From contig NC_134829.1 in the NCBI RefSeq assembly GCF_004210375.1, positions 26,676,034 to 26,740,033 of the forward strand: a stretch of 64,000 nucleotides of DNA, read 5' to 3'. The position numbers were made by a program, and so were the translations under genes. Position 1 is the stretch's first letter, and every line of letters starts with the position of its first letter. Under the pieces are notes generated by a model. It was given only the letters and a program-made list of their open reading frames with translations. It was not told the DNA's origin and searched no databases. This document shows, one piece after another, positions 13,001 to 25,000 of this stretch. The stretch comes from Tachypleus tridentatus (Eukaryota > Arthropoda > Merostomata > Xiphosura > Limulidae).

Positions 13001-16000
13001 TGATTTTAAATGCACACACACAGTGATATTCTGATTTTACATTTTTTTATTTTCCGTTTTTACCTATAAATGACGAAGAATAACAGTTTTGGAACATCAC
13101 AACTCTCTTTACAAAGGGTGTACACATTATTTAAAAAAATCGATTCAAAAGTTGTCATGTGAAGATCGGTGAAAACCATCTTTTAACAACACATATTTAG
13201 TACATCAAATCTATTTCTTAAAACAATGATACTCGGTAAAAATATGATAAGAAAACAACCGATAATCTGTTTGCAGAAAGACAAACAAACTTGTTCTATA
13301 CCAAAATCCTTGTTTTAGGTCAGTGTATGCCTTAGAAAAGATAACAATCTGCCTAAAATATTGTATCCACAAATCTAAAGTTTTTGGCTTGTTTTGAATT
13401 TCGCGCAAAGCTACACGAATGTTATCTGCGCTAGCCGTCCCTAATTTATCAGTCTAAGACTAGAGAGAAGGCAGCTAGTCATCACTACCCACCACCAACT
13501 CTTGGGCTACTCTTTTACCAACGGATAGTGGGACTGACCGTCACATTATAATGCTCCCACGGCTGAAAAAGCGAGCATATTTGGTGCGACAGGGATTCGA
13601 ACCCGCGACCCTGAAATTACGAGTCGAGCGCCTTCACAACCTGGCCATGCCGGGCCGAAAGGTAAAGCTACTGGGTTAACAGACACGGTTAAAATGTGAC
13701 GGATTTTATCCTAAATATCAAAAATATACCTGTCCATTAATAATTAAAATGTGGTAAAACTATGACTGGATGTACCTTAAGAAGTAAAATTATAGCTGTC
13801 CACTGATTAGTGTTATTTTGATCATGAATATTTATGCTCGTGTTTTTTTCTAAGAGTTACTTTGGATAAGTCGATTTATTGTAAAAATATGGACTTAACA
13901 CTCATTTGCATACATATGAAATGACCAAATTAGGTTTGTTTCATTTCTAATTTACGTAGTGAGGAAATAAAACACTGAAGTATTGTCACACCCGACAAAA
14001 AAGAAAAAAAAAAAAGAGAGAGAGAGAGAAACAGCACCTTAGAGATTTGAATCGTATTTTACTAATACCAGTTCCACCGACCACTCATTGTTTGTTGTTG
14101 TTATTTTTTTCCAGAGGCGTTTAACTACAAATTATCATTTAGTTTGCATCTTTTCGGCACTGAAGAGTACTCTGGACAGTAACTTCAAGACCGACATGAA
14201 TATCTATCGTTCTCTATGTAACATTTTTTTTACAAATGGATAGGGCGCTCTATCTGATGGTCGCGGGTTCGAATCCCTGTCATACCAAAGACGTTCGCTC
14301 TTTCAGCTGTGGAGTAGTTATAATGTTGCGGTAACTCCCACTATTAGTTGGTAAAAGAGTTGTCCAAGAATTGGTGATACGTGGTAATCAGCTGTTCATC
14401 TTCACTAACTTAAAAGATCAGTGTCTTTATAATGATGCCTTTTTTTTAAATTAATAGATAAAATACAAATAACTTACCATCTTATTTTCTGTCTCTTCCA
14501 TTTCTGCTTGCGCAACCTTTTTAAGACGAGGCTACAAAAAAGTAATAACATTAATTATTTCACCCTTACATTACTGACTTTCTACCCACTGAACAAAGTA
14601 CAACATACCAATCAATTTTATGTTTCTATTCTCGTTATAATAACCAGTACAAAAAACTCACAAAAAGATTGACTGGAACCACTCCTCTCCTAAGCAAGAT
14701 GCATAAGGCACTTAAGCAGTAATTAATGGGTTTAACTGTCAAACTGACAGTATCTTAAACGTTTTTTGATGAGTTGTATGTTATTAGCGATCTTGCATTT
14801 AACAAATTTATTGTTTCACAAGCAATTTGGTGAAAAATACAACAGAAAAATATGTTTTAGAAAACCGACGAGTGCATTTGAAAAAAGTATCATAATTTTC
14901 TTCTAAGTATAATAATTATGATTTCATAATACAGTTCATAAAACGCAAAAGCTACTGAGAGAGAACTCATTTCGTTTTTTTTGGGGGGGGGAGAGAAATA
15001 TTTTAAAAGTACTATAAAACTGCTAAGATTTAAGAAACTTGTTATAGAAGCTGTAACAATTACCATACTAAATCACCTATCTTCCCCCAAAAACAAAACA
15101 CAAAACAAACAATAAAACATGAACAGTAGTTGTATATAACAACAATGGTCATAGAATTAAAACAAAGAATTTGTAGGAAGCCATAAGTTTGGGTTTTTAA
15201 AAGAAAAAAAACCGATCCAAGAATCTTGTGTTTCAGTTTCCAGAATTAAAGAACAAATCCAATAGAATGACATAAAAACAAAGTAATATAATTCCACAGT
15301 ACTTATCTATAACTGAACACAGTATATATCAAATATAGATGATAATCGATTGAACTAACCTGATTTCCCAGCTGATGAACTAAACGTTCCAGTTTTCTTA
15401 CTTGAGCACTCAGATCATGACTGGTATCTAGTAGACATGTTATCAGATTTATTCAAAGCCAGTATAGATATAAAACTCACCATAATAATTTTCAAAACAC
15501 ACTTATATAAATAATATTTTGGGCGAGAAATGGAATTAACAGAATTTTTCTTGCATTTTTAACTTCAATCACAAGTTAGTTTCAGTATCCTCCGCCAGTT
15601 GTTTCAGTGTATCTAGTGTATGATGTTAGTTACGGTGTGGTTGACATATTATTACACAGATTCTTCGTTACTTCCACTTAAAATTGTGATAATTACTAGT
15701 GTAGTCTTCTTCTGTGCATGCTGTGGTTATTTAACTCGCTCCAGGAACAACGGAATTAGCTTATTGCTTCGTCACTTCTGAATGATCAGACCCGTGCGTA
15801 GAAAGGTTCTAATTATCAAAACCCAACACAATGTCTGAAGCACAATAATCATGCAAAGCATGCCATTGTAATGTATGTCTGGGGGCATACCCTCCAGAAA
15901 ATTTGTGAAAAATAGGGTCTATGTGATTAATTCTGGAAGCAGTTTTGAAATATAGCTTAAACAATTATATAGATGTTCACATAAAATCCACAAACAACCA

Positions 16001-19000
16001 ATAAAAAGTCAACAAATCATCACTCTGTTATAACACTGTATGGGGGATTAGGCTTAAATTAACATAAATATGTATGATTTATTATAGTAAAGTACTGTAC
16101 TATCTACATACAGTGTGATTATTAACTGTTATATTAATAACTTTAACACCTCTGTACAACAACAGCACATTAATTGTTTCAATTATTGGCTATCACATAA
16201 GTACATATATAAACTACTCAAATAACGTGTTAGCATGCTCCATTATTCTACAATGCTTTTCCATAAATAAGTTACATATAGTTTCAATATTGACAACAAT
16301 GTCATAATAGTTAGAGGTAGAGCACATAGTGTTTCGTCGGTTTGTGTACACCTGTAATTAATTATTCAACTGGCAAAGAGAAAAGACGAACGTTCACATG
16401 AACATGAACTCTGAAACACAGAGTTTCAGTAACATGAACATATTTAGTACATTGAAGTATGTTTTTAAGCAGTCAACCAGTATCTGGGGTCTGTCCTGGA
16501 GAAGTACTGAAAGCCATATTCACTTCCATTTATGTTCTTTATCAAAAATACCAATATTTAACAAATCTTTTTTGTAAAAATCTATAATCTATAATCAGAG
16601 ATAGAAAACCTTGTGTGAGTTTTGATGACATAATTTTCTGAACTGATACTGCTTGCTTTACATGTGCGTCAAATCTGGAGGACAGATTACTGATAGTGTG
16701 GTGAACAAAACGACTGTTTACTGTTTTATTAATCTAATCTTCCATGGAACTATATTCTGTATTTACACGCTATTCTTGTCGTTCATTACCCCGTGTCAAG
16801 CTAACATCAATATTAAATTTCTTTACAATACTACGGTTGTGCTTTAAAATACTGCGTAATTATTCACATACGTTCACTCCTAGTGAAATCAGCTGTTTAA
16901 GCATTGTTCTATTACGGAAACACCAGACACAAAAACAGACAGTTCTATTGAACCTCTTTGAACCCACCCCACCCTTATCCCGAGTATTTGCGTGATGTTG
17001 AATAAAGGTTTGTTCTTGTTTTTATTTAACGCAAAGCTACACGCGGGCTATCTGCGCTAGCCGACCCTAATTTAGCAGTGTAAGACCAGAGGGAAGGCAG
17101 CTAGTCATCACCACCCACCGCCAACGAAAAGTGGGATTGACCGTTACATTATAACGCCCCCACGGCTGGGAGGGCGAGCATGTTTAGCGCGACACGGGCG
17201 CGAACCCGCGACCCTCGGATTACGAGTCGCACGCCTTACGCGCTTGGCCATGCCAGGCCTTGTGTTTTAAGCCTATTCTGTTGAATAGTTTTATCTCATT
17301 CACCGCTGCAACTCGCAGCGCCTTCTAGTTAACAAATTACAGCATTGAAAATAAAGTTTATAACAAAATTATTTTCAAGCTGGAATAACAATAGGGTGCT
17401 AAATAATTTTATAATAAGAAAATTAACATTATATAAACCTAAACTGAGATATATTAAAAACATATCAAAAACAGTTACATATCAATATAGTTACATCAAA
17501 TAGTAATAATTATATATATATATATATATGTATACATACACACTTTAAAAGTTATACTATTTTAAAACTTTCCAGAATATAGTAAAACTTTAATATCGTA
17601 CTTATTCAAACTGAATAATTTAATGTCACTTTTCTCATACATGGCATAATTCAAACCGTAGATTTTTGACACGGTATACTTTAAGCCAACTCTACGTTTC
17701 TTTGAAGTAAAATAACAACCCATACCATTTGTTTTTCAAGAGAAAATATCATCAAAATTAATTAAAACAGAATGAATAATCAATAAAGAAATATTAACAT
17801 ATAATTGTACAATGTGTAAATTATTTTATAATATTAATCTTATCAAATCTAGTACTACATTTTTCTAAAATTATACGTATATATATTTATTTAAAATAAA
17901 ATATTAATTTCACAGTCGACTTTATAAAATAGAGTAGTTTTCCAATCTTACAATTAATTGGCAGCTATCAAGTTAAACCAGTGAAACAGAAGAGAAAATT
18001 ACTAACTACCTTCTAGATTGAGTGATGTCTGAGTAACCACTTGTTTCTTCAATCGTACAGGAGATCGTACGGTGGGACAAACCTTGAGCTTTCTATTGTT
18101 TTTTATGGGTGGGGATTCCCTATAAGAACAAACCAAATACTGACATTATCTAGTTAAACCAGTTACCTTTTCGAACTGTAAAACATTATCACATTTTGAA
18201 ATGTGTGCCAAATAAGTCTGTAAAGAAAAACTTTCGGGGAAATTATATTGCTGTTCTCCTTTCATCTTACATCATTTATTATAACTAATCAACTTTTACA
18301 TCATTTATTATAATTAATTAATTTTTACATAATTTATTATATTAATTTTTTCCATCTATTTATTCTAATCTATCAGCATTTCAATGAATATTAAATACTA
18401 CTAGCCTGTCAATAACAGAAATACAATTCTCTTCAAGCTTGGTTGCAGTTTTTTCAACAAGTTGTAACACTAGTGTCACCTGGTGCTGTGTTTCTCGAAG
18501 TAAAAATCTCGAAGCAAACTGTGCTTTCCATGTAGAGTCGTCATACTTCTAGAAAATTATTAAATGATCTTTCTAAGATCGTTGAATTTATGCTAAAAGT
18601 AAAATGTATTTACATTAGTTTATATAGTGAAGTAGAAATAGCTATTTATATAAGACAAAACGTCTCCTTTCATGATGAGTTCATAGCCTAAATTATTTAA
18701 CTTTATCCAAAATACTGAACTAATTAATTGGTAATTAAGGAAGGCAGTTAGTGAATTCTTGAATTATTGAGAGTGTTTGTTGGCCATGGAATAAGCCTGT
18801 AAATGGTTTAAAAAGTACAGAAACGCTATTTTGATGAACAAACGTGTTTTCCACTTTCGACGTCACCAAAACCATGCTAATTTTTTACTTTTGTACGCAT
18901 GTAGTGTAAAAATTACATCTGTAGTGTTTAAATAATGGCAAAGCAATGACTATAAAATTAGTGTATTTATTTTAATGTTAAATGAGGTTAGTGACTGTTA

Positions 19001-22000
19001 TTGATAGAAACGAAAAATGAGTTTACATAAGTATTACATGTCTAAAATACATATTTACTGCACAAACCTGACATTGTTAACACTTAACGATACAACTTCG
19101 TTTTAGAGCAGAGCCACGTTGTCCTATTTGCTGTGTCTACTGCGGGGAATTGAGTCCCGGATTTTAATGTTGTAAATCCCACCAGGAGGAATTTGGTTTT
19201 TGTTTGTTTTAGTGTGTATGTTTTTATAACAAAGCCACATCGGGCTATCTGCTGTGTCCATTGAGGGGAATCGAAACTTTTAATTTAACTTGCAAATCCG
19301 TAGACCAGTGGGGGACTGTTTGTTTCAGAACAAATCCAATCTGGACTATCTATAGTGTGCACTGCAGGGAATCGAGTCCTAGATTTTGGTATTATAAATA
19401 TGGAAGTTTGCAGTCGTCCCAACTGGGTACTGCTATAAAAGTAACAACTGATACGCTGTAAACATAAACTACTGCATGATACAAAATTGGAATATTCCAG
19501 CGGTAGACTGCTTAGAATGCGTCGATGTAAGGAAATGATTTTCGTTAATTACTCGCCCCTCTAGTCATCAACAATTTTACAGCCTTACGACGATAATGTC
19601 TATTTAGCTTGCAATGAACACATTCAACACACAAATCATCAATGACCAATCGTAGCGCCACTGCTTTGCTTGAAAGTGATTTAACATTGTTTATTTCTCA
19701 CCGACAGGTAATTTTTGATTGGGCAAAAATAACAATGATATTCAAAAATTGATCTGAAAAATTATTGGTTAAACAAATACCTCATAGGTCGCGGCGCTTG
19801 TTCGAAATATTTCATTTTTGCATATTTTAAGTTTTGTTTGTGATACGCTAATAGTAGTAATAAGAAAATACTTGTACCTACAAGAAAATTAGTAAGTGCA
19901 CATAATTTTAACTTAGGCCTAACATTTGTTGAACGCTAGGCAAATAAATACAATTGAACGTGTTGTAATTTTAGTTGAAGAAATAAAATGATTTCGTTAT
20001 CCTTTAAGGATGAAGCATGTAGTACGTGAACTGTACTTTATATTCTTCTTTTTACCGGATAATTCCAGGACAACAGGACACTTTACAGTATATATATATA
20101 TATCATAGTTTATTCTACAACATAAAAATATGCCCTTATCTTTGCTATAATGTCTACAAATCAACTACATTCAGCAAAAAACAAAAGTAGGAAGAATACA
20201 TATATTCAAAAATCGTGCTCTATCAACAGTCAAATACTCTTACAAACAAGGAAGTGCAAGAAGTGAAAGTTTTAATTGTTATTTTTTAATTAAATATATA
20301 TCTAAGTTATTTACTCCCTTAATGTTTAGTTTTACATTTTGTGTTTTGCAGTTTTTACCATTACTTATTCTCTTGTTGGTGATGGATTTTCACCAAGCTT
20401 AGCATGAAGGTTTGTTGGGTCCAAGTGGAGATACATAAAACTTTAGGTATTACATTTTGTTTCTTTGTAGTTTTATGTACATTTTTGGGTGTTTTACAAT
20501 TACACATAAAGAAACCAACTTTTCACGTTCTAAGATAGCCTTTCACTAGTCATGAATTTACGTAACTTCCGTCCAGGAATGGGTACTCCAGCTAGTAGTT
20601 AAATAATTTTGGAATTGTTGTTTCGTCGAAATGTTCGTAATGTTACACCTTGTTCACATGAGGGCTTATGGGCTTAGGTAACTCTTTGAATGACCAAAGA
20701 ATATGACCGAAAACAAAGATATATACAGTAGTATAAAAGCCAGTCAAAAATAACAGGAAACCATTATTCTATCTCTAACGAATATTATACAACTTAACTA
20801 AAGTTAATTTGTCTATACCTCTAAAATGCACCTACTCTTCACTTATTTCATTAGTTTCGAAGTCATTCTTTTACCACGTCTTTAGTAAAAACAACGTGGA
20901 AAAATGAAATGTTTTCATGAACATGTGCACTCTTAGAGACTTCAATAATATTTTTGAGTTTTTTCACTGTATTCTAGATGAGGAACTAGAAAACACAATT
21001 CGAATATTCATACACAAATTTTGAACTCTTTCGGCTGTAAAAAGCAAAAGAAAAAAGTAGTAATGAGCTTGTATTTTTCTTTATGTTTCAAGGCCAAGTA
21101 GGTAATATGTGTGTTAAAATGTGTGTCAATATGTGTGTTAAAATGTGTGTCAATATGTGTGTTAAAATGCCAAAAGAATATTTATTAATTAACATTTATT
21201 GACCACTAAAACTTTTTTAAACATTAACTCTATAATGTTAGTAATAGTAGACCTATTTGTAGTCTCATTTAATACATAAATTGAAACACTAGTTGGTAAA
21301 TTTTATTTTGCTTTTGGGTACAGCTCAATGTCATAAAGCTTCATAATTAAACTATTTTGCTATTATATCACCAAAGTCGTAAAAAGTAAAGGATAAAAAT
21401 AAACCTTTCTAACAACGAAAAATATTCAACATAAACACCACAGTTGGCCGAATAAAAATCAAGTGATAGACTGTTGCTAAGCAACAGTGCATATTGTTGA
21501 GTATTAAGAAAAAAAAAAAAAAGAGAAACATAAAAGCGTTTTCAGCAGAATGACAAAGGAGGACATAAGCCTTTTATAGTTACTATACATATAATGGATT
21601 TAAAACTTACTGCATTAAATAAACACTCGGATTTACAGTTTCAAAAGTCGGTTTACATATAATTTTGGTATGGTGAAAAGTTATTTTTATTGGACACCAC
21701 GTGTCGTAAACACAGTGAAGCTACATGTTGTATTTTTCAAATTAAAACAAATATAAATTTACATTTTTATAACATAAGAACTTTATGGAAAAAGTTTTAC
21801 AATAATGTAAAAAAAATAAAATATACAATAATGGTAAGAATTTTTGTTTCTTTAAAAAATGTCACAATGAAATATTTTTAGAAATTTTAAAGCTCTGAAT
21901 TCATACAAATATTATATAAAAAAATAAGAGATTTTGTTTGTAGAAACTACGTAATCCATAGTAAGTTACTGTGACGTTTCAAACTATTTGAAGTATTTCA

Positions 22001-25000
22001 TCCAATAGTTCAATTCCCCTCGGTGGACTCAGCATGTAGCCCGATGTGGCTTTGTTATAAGGAAAACCACACACACATCCAATAGTTTTGTTTCCCAACG
22101 CAATAAACAATATACAACAAATACGAATGTGTTAAAGAGCTGTATTGATTTAATTAATACAATTAGATCAAAATAGCTAGATAAAAACTAAGTGTTAACG
22201 AATACTAAAAACAGAAGTTGGATTTCCAGTACTTCAACTTTCTTACTCCTCTTGGGATTACTTCACCATTTAATTTTCTTTATATCTTTTACATTTTACA
22301 AATTAATTATTTTAGTTAAGAATTAAAATAAAAGCAGCAGAGCTTTACATTAAAACAGGTGAAAAACAAAAATAAATAAACCTTAAATTTACAGTATATT
22401 TTTTCTTTTCTCACCTGTTGCAACTTTCTTAGAGTTTCACTAACCGTTGAGCCTAACTCTTCTAAAGCTGCCAAAACCTGTGAATAGGGACCTAGATGGC
22501 GTAGCAATCCAGAACACAATTCTGCTGCATCGATGGTGCTAAAATAAACAGAAAAATTGATATAAAAGAAATAACGATTTTCATTTTGTAAACATTTACG
22601 CTTTTTGAGGGCATGGAATTGCAAGCGAAATTCATATTATAAATAAACAATATATCAAATGACCTAGTCAAACCACCGTGAGTAGCCAGGACATAAAACT
22701 GGCATTGTTTTATTTACAAACATTATCAAAACTAATCAATGATTTAAGCACTGTATTCATAACGAAAGGCCTGGCATGGCCTAGCGCGTTAAGGCGTGCA
22801 CTTCGTAAGCTGAGGGTCGCGGGTTCGCGCCCGAGTCGCGCCAAACATGCTCGCTCTCCCAGCCGTGGGGGCGTTATAATGTGACGGTCAATCCCACTAT
22901 TCGTTGGTAAAAGAGTAGCCCAAGAGTTGGCGGTGGGTGGTGATGACTAGCTGCCTTCCCTCTGGTCTTACACTGCTAAATTAGGGACGGCTAGCACAGA
23001 TAGCCCTCGAGTAGCTTTGTGCGAAATTCCAAAACAAACAAACAAAGAATTCATAACGAAACACAGGAGAAAATAGACGCCATCTATGAAGACGTTTCAG
23101 ACGTTGTCTGGTTACAAATTATAAACATTCAAGCTTACTTCAAGCTTTAAACACAATTATGAGATTACAATTATATTCATGAATTGTTAGAAACACTTCC
23201 ATTTGTATTTATTTACAAATATGAAAAAGGAAGAACCCTGAAATATCGCCATTTTTGTCTTCTTTATTGAAACCGTTTCTAAAATATTTTGTTACTTCGG
23301 TAAGGCAACTGGAGGCCCATTTTCAACTTAAAACTTTCGTCTTCCTGGGCTGTTAGTTCCGTAAGGTCGTGGGTCCAACTGGGAAAGGAACATAGGTTTT
23401 GTATATCAACGAAGAGAGTCTAATAAAAAAAAATGAGGGAGTGAAAACCGTAGGTCACTCTGCAGTTAAGGGAAGACTTGCGGTCACATCTTTTCAAAAG
23501 TTTAAAAAAGCAACATGGACATAATAATTAAAAAGGATTTTAATATCGTGTAGTGAAGTTTTGAATTCTTAGGCTGCCATCTTTTTTTCTTTTTTAAATT
23601 AATTTTTTCAGCCTGTACACAATGTGTCGAGAAAGGCTGAGGTTGACAGCACTCATGTTGGAAACAGTGTTTGACTAATTTGAGCTATACTGAGTAAAAC
23701 AAACAGCAAATCAACTATAAAGACGAATCTCGACAATTATAGACCTTACGTAGTAACGTGAGCCAAGTTAATGGCAACTTTTTTATAGCCATATTGGACG
23801 TAAATATTAATCGTGAAAACGTGGCCTACCTTACACTATCATCTCATTTTCAATTCATTTTCACAAATTTGCTAGCAAATTAGGCAATATATACAAATAA
23901 AGGTATGTAAAAAAGTCAATCTTGACAAGAAAATTTCTTATTTCATCGCGCCAAAAACGACAATCGCGCTAGGTGCCACAAAATTAGTCGAGATTGCAAA
24001 CGGGAGGTCTTGAGTTAGGCCTACAGATCTACGTTACAGTCCCACAGGTCGAGAATTTAGATATCGTAACAAATCATTTAGTCCTGACAACATCTTTATA
24101 TACCGGAAAGCAGTTTATGCTTGCAAATATTTTGGGGTCGACACGTTGTTGATAGTGTGGAAAATGTACAAGACATCCAACTACAGAGCTTACTCGAGAG
24201 TAAATCGAAGTTATTTTTAGTGACTAGACCTATTGTTTATTTTCTGTCAGAAGTAAATTTACAATCTAAATGCGCTACATCGTATTCTTTTGTATTTTAA
24301 GTCCTTCTGTCTTGTGAGATCAATTCCTTCATTACTTATTATCATATATTTTATATAAATAAGCCCTGGATTTTAAAAACATTTGTCTTGACAAGCCGTG
24401 TTTTTGATTAAATTTTATTATTACCCGCCGAGCTCTACCACCGAACATTGCTTGTATGGGCCTGTTTCACAATATTTAGATTACGAGAAGTGCCAAATTC
24501 TTACACGCGACAGATTTTAGCAAGATCTATGCGATAAAATTATGACAAGGTACACTGTATATACAAGAAGTTCTAATCACGTACAAAATGGGAACTGCAT
24601 ATTATATGGTTTCCAAGCCTCGTCAATGTTGTTTTATTGTCGCAGTCCATTTGACTTATCATACTGGATATTTTGGAAACCTATAAAACGATAAGTGTTT
24701 GGTTCTTTGAATAACTAATTGCCGCACAGTTGACTATCATTTCAAGTACCTGATCTCAAAATTCAATTGCAGCAATTACACTCTGATTACTAGATTGTCT
24801 CTCTGCTACTTTCAAAATGGTGGTGTTTACTTTTTGGCTTGCCGGTAAATATATGCTTAACGTTACGTGTATAGGGTCTATTGGAAGAAACATAAAAATG
24901 AAGCAAAAACTAGGATTTTTTAAGACTAAGAAGTTCAAGGTTTGATTAGTTGGGAGGTCATATTTCCTTGGTCAAAGCATCAAAAGATAAAATAGTAGGT

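Noticed and set aside
14235-14310. Possible tRNA gene (GGTCGCGGGTTCGAATCCC)
   Set aside because: No acceptor or anticodon stem forms, and the sequence continues into the SINE A body.
22678-22884. 68-codon + strand open frame
   Set aside because: Its second half is the SINE A head; no domain or splice context. The frames at 33998-34189 and 48807-49013 are SINE-derived in the same way.
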